Part shown: piece by piece, positions 1 through 12,180 of the stretch
How the letters are laid out: every line of letters starts with the position of its first letter
How positions within the stretch are numbered: the first letter of the stretch is position 1
Origin: Circinella minor
Taxonomy: Eukaryota > Mucoromycota > Mucoromycetes > Mucorales > Lichtheimiaceae
Reading direction: 5' to 3'
NCBI GenBank assembly: GCA_016758965.1
Contig: JAEPRB010000206.1
Span: 1 to 64,000, forward strand
DNA length: 64,000 bases
Translations under genes and position numbers: made by a program
The notes under the pieces: generated by a model
Databases searched by the model: none
Seen by the model: the letters and a program-made list of their open reading frames with translations, nothing else
Told to the model about the DNA's origin: nothing

Positions 1-477
1 TCGTTGATTATAGTCCCGTAAGAAGTAAATAGTAGATCTGAAGAGAGACAGTTCGATTGTTCTAGGGCATAAATTTTCAAAATCAAGTGATCTCCCAGTA
101 ACTATTATTCCAAGGGAGGCACACATACGCAGGTTTAAAAAAGTCCAGAACTTGGACATTTTTATCTCCGTCTTCGACTTCCCGTATTAATGTGCATAGT
201 ATACCCAACGAAATGGTTTCTCTCGTTAACATGCCATATTTCCTTCCCAGTTCAAAGTAAAAATACACTTTCTTTTTTTCTGAATTAACTTGGAGATGCT
301 TGTAAAAAAAAAGAAAGAAATCAAACTTTTTTCTCTTTAGACAAAGTAAAGGTATATTTATTTCACTTTAATATTCAAATTTTATAACGAAAATTAACTA
401 ATTTTGAATCAAGTTACTCACTACTAACATCTCTTCTTATTCTTGTCATTTCATATCAGTATATTAAAAAAACCTTA
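1..477. other. Non-genic stretch before the tandem array
   Basis: I recognise no gene here. A 61-codon minus-strand open frame at 83-268 has no motif or splice context that supports it. The sequence is AT-rich with A and T runs and ends where the tandem repeat begins. Confidence 0.5.
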
Positions 478-1935
478 TTACACGATTGTATCGTATTGGA
501 GGCAGATATGCAGCCACAATCATTAAAGGAGGCTTTCAAATATGACAAGGCAGCATAACAATTTTGAAGACATAGTAGCAATGTCTGATTGGTGGATTCC
601 TCATCTTCTTTCCGCATGGATCTTGCAAGTATTGCGTGGCGCATTTATGCTCCTGCTTGAGCTTGATCCAGGTTGTTATGTTGAATTATAAATGAAACAA
701 AAAATTATCAAGGTAATTTAACGTGGATAATCTATTTGCAAGCGAACTCGTACTGACTGATTCGAGTATTTTTCTTCTTTAGAATAGCCGTCCTTTGGCT
801 GCATATCTCTGGTGGTTTCTAACCAACTGCTACAACCAGTCTTGACGAGTTGAGGCGTCAGAGCCTGTTACACGATTGTATCGTGTTGGAGGCAGATATG
901 CAGCCACAATCATTAAAGGAGGCTTTCAAATATGACAAGGCAACATAACAATCTTGAAGACATAGTAGCAATGTCTGCTTGGCGGATTCCTCATCTTTTT
1001 TTCCGTGTGGGACTAGCAAGTATTGCGTGGCGCATTTATGCTCCTGCTTGAGCTTAATCCATGTTGTTATGTTGAATTATGAATGTAACAAAAAATAATC
1101 AAGGTAATTTAACGTGGCTAATCTATTTGCAAGCGAACTAGTATTGACTGATTTGAGTATTTTTTTTTCTTTAGAATAGCCGTCCTTTGGCTGCATATCT
1201 CTGGTGGTTTCTAACCAACTGCTACAACCAGTCTTGACGAGTTGAGGCGTCAGGAGCCTGTTACACGATTGTATCGTGTTAAAGGCAGATATGCAGCCAC
1301 AATCATTAAAGGAGGCTTTCAAATATGACAAGGCAACATAACAATTTTGAGGACATAGTAGCAATGTCTGATTGGTGGATTCCTCATCTTCTTTCTGCGT
1401 GGATCTTGCAAGTATTGCGTGGCGCATTTATGCTCCTGCTTGAGCTTGATCCAGGTTGTTATGGTGAATTATAAATGAAACAAAAAACGATAAAGGTAAT
1501 TTAACGTGGCTAATCTATTTGCAAGCGAACTAGTATTGACTAATTTGAGTATTTTTTTTCTTTAGAATAGCCGTTCTTTGGCTGTATGTCGCTGGTGGTT
1601 CATAAGCAACTGCTACAACCAGTCTTGACGAGATGAGGCGTCAGGCGGATCTTGCAAGTATTGCGTGGCGCATTTATGCTCCTGCTTGAGCTTGATCTAG
1701 GTTGTTATGTTGAATTATAAATGAAACAGAAAGTAATAAAGGTAATTTAACGTGGCTAATTAATTTGCAAGCGAACTCATACTTACTTATTCAAGTGTTT
1801 TTTTGTCTTTAGAACAGTCGTCCTTTGGCTGCATATCTCTGGTGGTTTCTAACCAACTGCCACAACCAGTTGTGACAAGTTGAGGCGTCGGGAGCCTGCT
1901 ACACGGTGAATAATGTTGAAGACAGATATACAACT
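478..1935. repeat. Tandem array of a ~390 bp unit, about 3.6 copies
   Basis: Units starting TTACACGATTG occur at 478, 868 and 1261, spaced 390 and 393 bp. A fourth copy starts near 1645 after a junction that removes about 145 bp, and similarity fades around 1935. Each unit holds an imperfect coding-like stretch preceded by a T-rich, TTTAG-ending tract. Open minus-strand frames (456-644, 1077-1427) are near-copies of each other and only reflect the repetition. Each unit also has a small perfect dyad, CACGATTGTATCGTG, or a one-base variant of it. Copies differ by scattered substitutions and small indels, so the array is not freshly made. No transposase, reverse transcriptase or structural RNA was recognised. 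It could be an amplified transposon fragment or a satellite-like block. Confidence 0.85.
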
Positions 1936-3226
1936 ACCGCGCTCGAAGAATGTTTTGTATGGAACAAAACAAAAATGCAACATTAGCTGTAAGAGTTATA
2001 ATAAAGAACGTGGTGTACATTGGTGTGTTTGGATATTCATAACCACTTGATCATAAATCACTGTATGTTATTTTGATTCAACACTGGAGTGTAATAAAAT
2101 TATCCGCTTTCGTACACCTTTGTCTTGTTTTTTGATGACTGCATGTATCGTCAATTATAAATAATTGTTTCTTTTATTGTTGAGATCGCCATCAACTTGT
2201 CAGGATGGGTGTGATTTTCAGAACTAGATAGTCAATACATCACTAACCTGGCAAAGCCAATTATTTCATTTATCTTTATTCAACTGGTCATTTAATTTTA
2301 CTTCTACCAAAGACTTTGTTTCAATATGTGGATGATTTCTCTCGGTATTATAACTGGCAGCATTTAAATGTTTACAGAGTGTTTTAGAATTTTATTATCA
2401 TTGTTTTTTCGCATTGTGTCTGTCACGGACATAGTTACTCTCCCTCCCACGTTCTGATATTACATTGTTCTTTAAAAACTTGAGATGGCCCCGCTTCTGT
2501 GACTCTATATCAATTTCAGGAATCTCGATTCAAAAAAAAAAAAGTAAAAATCAGCCATCATATATTACACCAATGATGTATTGGTTAGTATGCAGCAAAT
2601 CAATTAAAGCGAAGAAAAAGAGTCTAAACCTGATTTGTATCCGGGAAAGAAGAAGATCACATAATATAACTTTATCCATGTTATTTTTCTTCACACGCCA
2701 TCATGCTGCAATCCGAAAATATACAATCCGAAGTATTATAAGGTTTGATAATGTGTACGTGCTCCGCTTTTTCTTTTTTTTCCTTCTTCTAACTTTGTGC
2801 TACGATGATACCAGATCTATTTTATAACATCATTCTTTTATCTCCATCATCATGATCATCATTTTTTTTCTTTTGATTTATGTTTCTTTTTATTATTATT
2901 TAAACAAAGAAAAAAAAGGGAGGATACAAACTGTTGTATACAAACAAATAAACAAACAAACAAAAGAGTGGGTCGAGAGAGCGAGAGAGAGAGAACATAA
3001 ATAGGGATTGAGTGCGGTAAAAGAATGATGTAAGCACACAGACAGTTCATAAATATTTTAATGAAGTTCATATGATGATGATGCTGATGATAAAAACGAT
3101 TTTTTGTTGATTAAAAAATATATCCAAAACTGACTTCCATTCGATAAACCTTCTATTTTATACCTTTTTTTTTTTTACACGGATCATTGAGATCATCTTC
3201 CCCACAATAAACCAAAACAGAAAAGC
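1936..3226. other. Intergenic, downstream of the zinc-finger gene
   Basis: AT-rich sequence between the repeat array and the 3' end of the minus-strand zinc-finger gene. The open frames at 2465-2827 (+) and 2859-3071 (-) are low-complexity Lys/Phe/Leu translations of A/T runs. I do not consider them genes. A GA-rich tract lies near 2970-2995. Confidence 0.5.
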
Positions 3227-4597
3227 CTATCGATGAATTGCCCATCGAACATCAGGTCGCTTTGTTGACATACTCTTACTTTTCTTCCTTTTTGTTGTCC
3301 TCACTAATTGTTTTTCCCTTCCTTCTTCACTTAATGATCCATTCTCTTGCTGTTGATGCTGTTCTTCTTGGTGTTTTTCTGGCGGTGATGGTGGTGATGA
3401 TTTAATCCATTCATTATTATTTTCGTCGATATCCATTTCATTATTATTATTACTATCATGAACACGCAAAGTATGATAAACAAGTCCATCACGTGTTGCA
3501 TAGCATTTACGCCCTGTACAATTGTTATAAACACAAGCATAAGGTTCTTGATCTTGATGCATTTCTGCCACGTGTTTTATGACATTTGTCTTTCGAGGAA
3601 AATGTTCATGACAACAAGGACAATGAAGTGGATGGTAAACAGAATTAATTAGAGCTTCAGAAGTTGGGGACAATCGCGGTATGTTAGTGTTAGTGTCATT
3701 CGTAGGTGGTGATAATGTATTATTAGGTGGTGATGATGATGATAGTGGTTGAAGTGGTGGTGATGGTGGTACTGGGAATAGAGTGGTTGCAGCAAAAGTT
3801 TTGGCAGTGTGAATTTTAAACGATAACGAAGATCGATTCGTAGATGATGTTGTTGATGATAATGAGGATGAGGATGAGGATTTTTTTTGTGATTGTGATT
3901 GTGATTGTTGTTGTTGTTGTTTTTCTTCTTCGCGAGGAGCGATAGAAGTAATTGTAGTGGTGGCATGATGATGATGTTGATAACATTGGTTATTATGATA
4001 AAGTGCAGTTCGTTTCTTTGCAGTAGGTGTAAATGAACCCAAAGGAGGCATTAATCGATAATGCATAAAAGGTGGTTCTGGACGAATATGTTTCAAAGAG
4101 GCTTGTTTGACTAAATGAGATCGACTTAGATGGAATCTTAGGGCGGTACGTGAATTGAAACTTAATTCACAATGTGCATGTAAACATGGATAACGTCGTC
4201 GTCGATTATTATAATGCGTTATATGATGATGATATCGGTTTTCAATGTCACTTGTGGCAATTCTATCACATGTTGAACAAATGAGTGGGGGATATGTAAT
4301 ATCAATCAAGGATAAGACATTTAAGTATGGATTATCGATAGTCAATGGGTTATTATAATCTATTGTTGTTGCCGTTGAGCTGCTTTTTCTTCGGTCATCA
4401 TTATCACCATGGTTGTTATCTGTATTGTCAGGGGTAGGATGGTGGTCTACTGCTGCTACTGAAGGTGCTATTGCTATAGCGGAAGTCGTTGCAGGGGAAG
4501 TGGTTGTTATGGGAACTATTGTGTGAGCTGTTCTAGTTGTATTGTTCATTGTTATTGTTGTTGCCGGAACGAAATTGTTTTGTTGTTTTTGTTTCAT
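3227..4597 (-). CDS. C2H2 zinc-finger protein, putative transcription factor
   Basis: Single-exon frame of 456 aa. Four zinc-finger-like units occur in two pairs. Residues ~107-128 begin CSTC and end with a spaced HH pair. Residues ~137-161 are C-x4-C-x12-H-x4-H. Residues ~326-346 are C-x2-C-x12-H-x4-H. Residues ~354-380 are a longer C..C..H..H unit. Between and around them lie Thr/Ser/Asn/Gln-rich low-complexity stretches, a His run near 208 and a Gln run near 226. The C-terminus (~435-448) is Lys/Arg-rich and could be a nuclear localisation signal. This suggests a nuclear DNA-binding regulator, but no orthologue is recognised and the target is unknown. Another Met at residue 17 could also serve as start. 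It is divergent from the LRRC40-like gene, with 784 bp between the start codons. Confidence 0.8.
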   Translation of the reverse strand: MKQKQQNNFVPATTITMNNTTRTAHTIVPITTTSPATTSAIAIAPSVAAVDHHPTPDNTDNNHGDNDDRRKSSSTATTIDYNNPLTIDNPYLNVLSLIDITYPPLICSTCDRIATSDIENRYHHHITHYNNRRRRYPCLHAHCELSFNSRTALRFHLSRSHLVKQASLKHIRPEPPFMHYRLMPPLGSFTPTAKKRTALYHNNQCYQHHHHATTTITSIAPREEEKQQQQQSQSQSQKKSSSSSSLSSTTSSTNRSSLSFKIHTAKTFAATTLFPVPPSPPLQPLSSSSPPNNTLSPPTNDTNTNIPRLSPTSEALINSVYHPLHCPCCHEHFPRKTNVIKHVAEMHQDQEPYACVYNNCTGRKCYATRDGLVYHTLRVHDSNNNNEMDIDENNNEWIKSSPPSPPEKHQEEQHQQQENGSLSEEGREKQLVRTTKRKKSKSMSTKRPDVRWAIHR

Positions 4598-5381
4598 TTA
4601 AAAAGGAAAAGAGATTAATGAAGTGACAGATGATGTAAACATTTGAATTTTTCTTTAAAAAAAAGGATGAAGAAAAAAAGAAATAAATAAATAAAAGAAA
4701 CTAAAATAAAAATAAAATAAAACGGAATAAAAAAAAAGCGTAATAAAGGAAAAAAGAAACGTAATCAAGGTTTATATAAATATATGATGGATTGTGATTT
4801 ATTTATTATTATTATTATGACCCAGCACTAACACACACACATTTTAGTTTCAATAAACAAAAAGTAATCGGTTAATATAATGCATGAAAAATACTCCTGT
4901 TGGATTTTTTTTTTCTTTTACGGATTAATGATGTTTGTTTTACATACCTTTTAGATATATGTAAATTTAATATCAATGATCCCCTCCAGTTTATTTGAAT
5001 TATATTTCTGATTTCAAAGTCTCACACGCATATTATATTTTTGGCCATTAAATTATTAATGACTTTGAAAAAAAAAATAGAAAGAGAATTTGATACACAT
5101 AACTTTATCATGAACTTTATACAGAAAGCTATAATGTTGTGACACAGACAGCATAATTGAAACCAGGAATCTTCTCCGAACTTCTAAAAAAACAACATTC
5201 ATTCACAAAAAGTGTTCGTGGTTGACTTTCTCCTTCTTTGTGCACACAAAAGTTAAAAATACCCCTTCTCTCACAGACAGTCTATACATATACTCCTTTT
5301 TTATTTTTTCGTATATACCCTTTATTTATTTTCTTTTTATATAATATAACAACTGCAAAAAGTTGTATAGAGAAAATAACT
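4598..5381. promoter_or_regulatory. Shared divergent promoter region
   Basis: 784 bp separate the start codons of the minus-strand zinc-finger gene and the plus-strand LRR gene, so both promoters must lie here. It contains long A-rich tracts next to the zinc-finger start and a pyrimidine-rich, TATA-like stretch (~5285-5345) just ahead of the LRR start. No specific factor site could be assigned. Confidence 0.45.
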
Positions 5382-8082
5382 ATGCAAAAAAGATCTTCAA
5401 TACAGCCACGACAAACAAAAGCATCCATGTTACGTCAACAAGGTCAACAGCAAGGTCAACAAACTTCTCGACCTTCTAGCGTAGCACCTTCAACACCACG
5501 ACCAACGGCAACAACAGGAACAACCAATAAAATAAATAGTAAAGCACAAGCTTCAGAAGGTATTCGTGCTTTTATGGCTACACAACGAGCCGTTGCTGCA
5601 CAACGTAAAAAGACAATCGAAAAAGAAGATCAAGAAAAAACAAGTCGCCCGAGAATTCGTGTCATGACAGGCACTAATCGTTATTCCAATGACGATAATG
5701 ATCCATTTGGTATGGACACGAATAAATCCAATCTGAAATTAGAAACCCTTATTCGTCAAGCGAAATCTTCGGGTAAATTAAATCTTTCCAATCGTAACTT
5801 GGATCGCGTACCTGAAGAAGTTTTGTCAATGTAAGTTGGATAACAAGTATAGTACGGATGTTATGTATGTGTGTATTTCGGGGAAAAGTATATATATATA
5901 TATATATATGCGGCACTTTTCTCTGCACCGGGAGAAAAGTATTATTATGTATAGATATTAATAAAACAGCAAACAATTTTTTTTATTTAGGTATCATGTG
6001 GACCCAAATAAGATTGTAGTGGATTTTAGTTCAACAGATGATGCATGGTATGATTCCACTGAATTAAACAAATTAATTGTTGCATATAATTCTATTACCG
6101 AAATTGATGAACGACTTGGGCAAGAATTTGGTGCTTTAACTTTGTTGGACGTGAGTGTCATCAAGTATATGTGATTATGTGAAGAGAGAAAGACAGGAAA
6201 AGGAGGATAGAGAATCCAAATAAAAGAGATACAAAAAGCTAACCAAATTTTAAATATAATTATTATTATCGTTGAAACTATTATATCTCTAGTTTCGAAA
6301 CAATCAACTTGAGAACCTTCCAACCTCATTAAGTCAATTACAACACTTGACCGTATTACATTTATCACATAATCAAATTCAAGAATTCCCTGAACAAATT
6401 TTCAAACTGGGTCGTCTTCGTGATTTGGATTTATCTCATAATCAATTAGACGTACTACCTGAAGCTATTGAACGATTATCGCATCTGGAAATATTGAATT
6501 TAAATGATAATCAGATAAAAAAGGTTGCTGATAGTATTGGACAATTGATCAAGTTACGTAAGTTGTATTTAAATCAAAATCAATTGGTTCAGTTACCACA
6601 AGCATATCATTTACAAAATTGGAAAAAATTGGAGGAATTGCATTTGGTTAAAAATCAATTACGGGTTCTTTTTGTTCAAGGTAAGACGAACATTCGTCAA
6701 TTTTTTTTAGCTGGGCGGAAAAAAAGAAAGAAAGAATCATTTACATGAGCACTTTCAAAAAAAATCTAAATGTCTGCATCATGGGACTTCATCTTTTTTC
6801 TTAGATGATTCTGGAAGAACAATCGAATTACCTTCATTATCTCGATTAGATATACGACAAAATAATTTATCTCAAATCACCGAAAGAGAACAACAAACAA
6901 TAGCATCGCTTCCTAAACTTAAAGAACTCTTGATCTCCATGAATCAATTATCTCAAGAGTCGATTGGGTTATCACAATTGCTCTTGAAAACACCCAGTGT
7001 GCAAACATTGGATTTGTCATCTAACTTGTTTTCTGAAATTCCTGATGCGATTCTTACTTTAGAAGATCTTCAACGGTTGGATGTGAGTGCTAATCATTTA
7101 CGTCATTTACGTAATGATTTGGGTAAATTGGAACATTTGATGGTACTCACGTGGGAAGGGAATCCATTACGTTCTGCACCAAGAAATATTAGTATGCCCG
7201 AATTAATTGAATCATTACGTGTTAAAATGGTATCGGATCGAGAAGAACAAGAAGCTCATGCAGAAGATGATCCAGATCATCAAGAAAACCCAGCTGATCT
7301 GACAACGACAGTAGCAACAAAAGATACCACGCAGCAGCAACAGCGACAAGAAGAACAACAGCAAACAACAACACTTGTTCGAGCTAGTGGTACATTAGAT
7401 TTATCACGAAAACAACTTTCTGATATTGAAAATAATATGTTGACGGGTACTCCAGCAACATTACAGCTGCACCATAACGTATTTGAAACCATACCAAAAG
7501 AAATCAATGATCATTCACTTGCATCTACCCTCGTGACACTTAATCTCGATCATAATCGAATCAAGACATTGTCATTAACAACCAAGGATGCCACGATGGT
7601 ATTTAAATCTCTTTCGAGATTATCACTTTCCAATAATCGTATTACTACACTTTTTACTTCCTTTGAAGAAGATGCATTACTAGTATTCCCTCAATTAACA
7701 GAATTAAACGTCAGTATGAATGCATTAACAAGTTTACCTGAAAATCTACGTGATTATTTACCTCGTTTACGTACATTGAAAGCCAACACAAATCGAATTG
7801 ATAAGATTATACCACAAACTCTGGAAGGATTGGAAATGATTGATTTGGGAAATAATGATATTGGCCAGTTGCCACCCGAGATCGGACGGATCGGAACTAT
7901 CCGAGAATTGATATTATACGGTAACAGGTAAATTATATGTTTCAATCAAGCAAAAAAAAAAAAATGAAAGGTAATAATGGAGACGTTAATTTTTAATTAG
8001 ATTCCGTATACCAAGACCGACGGTGTTGGATCAAGGAACAGGTGCAGTTTTAGAGTTCTTACGTAGACGTCTTGGAGATTAA
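5382..8082 (+). CDS. Leucine-rich-repeat protein, LRRC40-like
   Basis: Five exons: 5382-5830, 5991-6150, 6293-6680, 6805-7927, 8001-8082, all GT-AG, giving 733 aa. The frame is open 48 codons upstream of 5382. I start at 5382 because the residues before it are a T-rich leader translation, while those after it form a basic, Gln/Thr-rich N-terminus. From about residue 125 to the end there are many LRRs with the LxxLxLxxNxL pattern, for example LRDLDLSHNQLDVLP. An Ala/Glu/Gln-rich insert (~residues 445-490) splits them into two blocks. The C-terminus, with a GTGAVLEFLRRRL-like ending, resembles the end of animal and fungal LRRC40 proteins. The family is a presumed protein-interaction scaffold without a firmly known role. 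LRRC40 is the best guess; another Ras-suppressor-type LRR protein is possible. Confidence 0.85.
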
Positions 8083-9080
8083 ATGTATATATATACATGT
8101 ACAAGATTTTCACTGATAATTTGTGTCATATTCTAAAGATACTAGCAATAAACGATCCTTACATTATTACATCAATCCACTAAGATTTATCTCACATACA
8201 TTATAATAGTTATTTTTTCAAAATAATTATAACTATTATATGTAGAATCCCAAATAATATAAGTAACTAAATAGACGAAACTTTCAAATTATTTCTGCTT
8301 GACGCAAAATAAGTCGAAAATAAATAAATGCTCGTCCTTTTTCATATATCTTTATAGTAGTTACTTTTACGTGATGTCGCTACTTTTTAATTTTTTTTCA
8401 TAATTTCACAATGTATTTACTTTGATGAACGAGACAGATTATCTCATTTTACCGAAGAGAAAACAAACGGCTCAAAAGCATCATACCATATGTATCCTTT
8501 ACTGTATTGAAAAACGGTTTACCATCATGCTTCTGGTGTCAAAATACACTATCCAAGTAGGATATCTAATATTTTTGCCTGTGAGCTGCTTTTGTTGCTA
8601 TCTACATGGCTTATAAGAAGGAAACATCATGTTGCATAAAAATATAAAAGATCAAGTTGCTCAACTGATACTATTATAATATATATGTAATGAAAAGATA
8701 ACCTCAAAAAAAAAACATTGGAATAAGATATGTAGTAGCAAGTTAATAACAACTTTTGTATTACAAGGTATATTTATTGGTTGTAAAGAAAATAAAAAAG
8801 AAGAAAGAAAAAAAAAACTTTAATTAATTATTATCTCTCCATGATAAAGGATGTTACAAGATATCTCTATTCTTTTCGGCGCATTTTTCCGATTAAGTTC
8901 ATGCGAGATTTCACAGAGCGTGCCTGAATTCTTAAAACTGAATGGTGGCTTATCAAAATCAAATGGAAACTCTGACTCAGATTTGCACCAATATAATGTA
9001 TTGATCATATTAAATGAGCGACCACCTTCGGGTTCCTTTTTCTCTTTTTCTTCTATTAACTTATATAGCACTTTATAACA
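8083..9080. other. Intergenic between LRR gene and TyrRS
   Basis: AT-rich spacer. The first half must hold the LRR gene terminator and the last part the TyrRS promoter. Overlapping open frames near 8820-9104 on both strands and at 8422-8616 lack motifs and are probably chance. A TATA-like stretch, ACTTATATAGCAC, lies about 20-30 bp before the TyrRS start. Confidence 0.45.
8202..8240. repeat. Perfect 12-bp inverted repeat, 15-bp loop
   Basis: Arms TATAATAGTTAT (8202-8213) and ATAACTATTATA (8229-8240) are exact reverse complements. They lie about 120 bp after the LRR gene stop codon, where a 3' processing region is expected. The arms are pure AT except for one G/C pair, so chance is plausible. 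Confidence 0.6.
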
Positions 9081-10373
9081 ATGGCCAACTTGACACCCGA
9101 CCAAAAATACGACCTTATTACCCGTAATTTACAAGAAGTCATTGGTGGAGATGAAATCAAAAAGATTCTTGCTGAACGTGATTTGAAATTGTATTGGGGT
9201 ACTGCTCCTACTGGTCGTCCTCACATTGGTTACTTTGTCCCAATGACCAAAATTGCAGACTTTTTGGCAGCTGGTGTCGAAGTAAGTTATTGCTTGGTTA
9301 TATTGAAAGGGGGAGAAAGGGAAAAAGACGCGGAAAGTGCAAGAGAAAGAGAGGAGGAGCATTAGCAATAAAAAAAGAAAGAAAGAAACTCACGTCAATG
9401 TCATTCATTTTAGGTTAAAGTTCTTCTTGCCGATTTGCATGCTTTCCTTGACAACATGAAAGCACCTTTGGAACTTGTTCATCATCGCGTGAAATATTAC
9501 GAGGCCATTATTAAGGCTGTATTGACTTCTATTGGTGTACCAATTGACAAACTCAAGTTTGTTATCGGTTCCGAATTCGAACTCTCAAAAGAATATACCA
9601 TGGACAGTTTTAAATTAGCAGCATGTATCACTGAACACGACGCCAAAAAGGCTGGTGCTGAAGTTGTCAAACAAGTAGCTTCACCCCTTTTGTCTGGTTT
9701 ATTGTACCCTGGTATGCAAGCATTGGATGAAGAATATTTGGGTGTTGATTGTCAATTTGGTGGTGTTGATCAACGTAAGATTTTCGTTCTTGCCGAAAAA
9801 TATTTACCACAAATTGGTTATAAGAAGCGTTCTCATTTGATGAACCCCATGGTTCCTGGTCTTGCCGGATCCAAGATGTCTGCTTCTGATCCTGATTCCA
9901 AGATTGACTTTTTGGATGATGCAAAGACAGTTCAAAAGAAGGTTAAAAAGGCCTTCTGTGAAGAAGGTAATATTACTGAAAATGGATTGTTGTCATTCAT
10001 CAAGTCTGTCTATTTCCCTATCAAGTCATTGAATACCCAAGAGGAAACCAAGTTTGTGTGCCCACGTCCTGAAAAGTGGGGTGGTGATATTATTTATAAG
10101 GATTATGCTACTTTGGAAAGTGATTTTGCTGAAAAGAAATTGCATCCTGGAGATTTTAAGGGTGGTGTCATTCAAGCATTGAATGAATTGTTGGATCCCA
10201 TCCGTAAAGTGTTTGAAGATCCTGAAGTCATGAAGCTTAATACTTTGGCTTATCCTCCACCAGCTCCCAAGGAAAAGAAGAAGAAGGAAAAGAAGAAGCA
10301 CGGTAAGCCTGCTGAAGCTGGTGAAAAGAAGGAAGTACCAGCAACTGAAGAAAACAAGGAGAACAAGGAATAG
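9081..10373 (+). CDS. TYS1: Tyrosyl-tRNA synthetase, cytosolic
   Basis: Two exons, 9081-9281 and 9414-10373, joined by a GT-AG intron, give 386 aa. The enzyme charges tRNA-Tyr with tyrosine using ATP. Class I signatures are visible: the HIGH-type motif [10 protein letters not shown] at residues 42-51 and the KMSKS-type motif KMSAS at 221-225. The catalytic core matches eukaryotic/archaeal TyrRS, including an [10 protein letters not shown] segment and the GGVDQRKIF stretch. The C-terminal ~40 residues are Lys/Glu-rich and probably help tRNA binding. There is no EMAPII-like domain, unlike animal TyrRS, which fits the shorter yeast-type enzyme. The start at 9081 follows a TATA-like stretch and an A-rich leader. 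The gene runs in the same direction as the LRR gene but is separated by 1 kb, so it is an independent unit. Confidence 0.97.
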
Positions 10374-10741
10374 ATTTAGTATTATAATTTATATATAAAT
10401 ATTGTATAAAAGAATGGAACAAAATTGTGTATAAAGTCAAACCAAAAGAATAATAATAACATATTACTATATCATCCAAAAGTCTATACGTCTTCCGTCC
10501 GTAAATGTTGCATGAATTCGCTTTTTTTATGGTGTTTATTCTAACTCACCACATCCCTGTATCATATGAATGATCGTACTTTATTATTCTGTACTCAGTA
10601 GCAATAATAATCTTAATCAGAACAACAATCGTTATCCCATGAAATCAGATTGCACATATGAAAGCTCTATAAAACTAATTATCCTGGATAATCGTAATAG
10701 GTACACACTACTTGTTGAGAAACCTTTTTATTTTGTAAATG

Positions 10742-10742
<1 letters not shown>

Positions 10743-10773
<31 letters not shown>
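10743..10773. repeat. (TA)n microsatellite
   Basis: About 15 uninterrupted TA units in the intergenic region downstream of the TyrRS gene. No function is inferred. Confidence 0.9.
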
Positions 10774-10776
<3 letters not shown>

Positions 10777-11631
10777 TCTGGCAATGATACCATCTGCAAT
10801 TATTATATCACTACAGATCTAGAAATAATACCAACATCTAATTTAAATGTTTGTTTTCTTCAATGCTTCTGACGACGTATGGAATTCATGGCAAGGAGAA
10901 ATCTTCACCACAATTTAAAATCAGGATTTTCTTATTGCCATCATTTACAGTATCTGCTATTTTTTAATTGGAGTGATAATAAAGTTAATAGGGAATATTA
11001 TCGATTTGAACTACCTTTACAAGAATAAAAAACACAATTTTAAAAGCAAAGAATAAACAAACTACGTATAATGTTTTTAGCTGTTAGTGCTGTATCTCTC
11101 AATACGTAATTAAAACTTAAGAAGTACTGTGTTATTAAAAGATAGATATCTTGACAATGCCAAACACGCACACAGCTTGCTTACGTAAAAATCTTATATG
11201 GTGTAACATAATGCTTAATGCAGTCTTACTGAAATATCATTATACTGATGCTAATATTCTTAAATTTTTATCTGTTGAACATAAAACGTGTACGTAGATC
11301 AAACGTTGAAAATAATAATCACAGAAGTAGTATTGTAAAGATATATTAAAAAAAAATACATGATTAATAAATTATGTCTTTTGCATGTCGGAAAGATCTT
11401 CATTATACACGTCAAAATATTATGAATAAACTAACATTTTTTTAATGTTAGTAATCAATTCTTCCACTACGTAAATATATATCCTTATACTTTTATATCT
11501 ATATCACCTCTTCAGCCATATTATTTTCTATCTTCAATACCTTACTAATATGTATATTGGCAAAAAAAAGAAGTCTTGCAAATTGACTATCACGGTAATG
11601 GGATGTTCAATTAACCGATTTACCGTATTTT

Positions 11632-12180
11632 TTTGCAGAACAGTTGGTGGGAAATGTTGTATGGGGATAAAATGGGTAAAGAGAGGGTACTGATATTTAC
11701 AGTAGTTAATTCCTCTCTATTACAGACTGTAATAAAGTAGTATACGATGAAGTTCTATTGCATGAAGGAGATCTGTTATTTTTCGAGAGAGTCATCAAAG
11801 GCGAATATTGATACACCTTTTAGTGATATTGTGTTGACAATCCAAGTCGTTGATCACTTTTACGAGGAAGTAGATATTACTGTTCTGAGCCTTTGGGAAC
11901 GAAGATTAAAGTTGGTTTTTATCGATAATATTCCAAAGCATTTTTCGAATCCTCTTTTACCGCAATAATATTGGAACTTAAGTTAGCATGAAATAGAACG
12001 GGAAAATATATTTCCGAGTTGATTAATCAAGATACATAGTCTCTTGAACTGGCATTTTATAAAATTAAAAAAAAAGGATTAGATGTTCAGCGTTGGAAGA
12101 ATAAGTTTCTAGTTCATATGGAGGGTAAGCTGCTATACATACGTATAATTAATAAAAACCTGGGCATTTGATGATGGTAA
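11632..12180 (+). pseudogene. Possible decayed coding fragment, family unknown
   Basis: A 73-codon plus-strand frame (11747-11968) has a non-repetitive composition unlike its surroundings, including an acidic stretch (HFYEEVDI) and a LWERRLKLVF segment. Readable protein-like text continues in other frames on both sides (from ~11635 and to ~12180), broken by stops. This pattern fits a gene relic with several frameshifts. I cannot name the family. A chance open frame with chance neighbours remains possible. Confidence 0.3.

Noticed and set aside
2465..2827. 120-codon plus-strand open frame
   Set aside because: Translation of A/T runs with Lys and Phe stretches, no motif, no splice or start context; judged chance.
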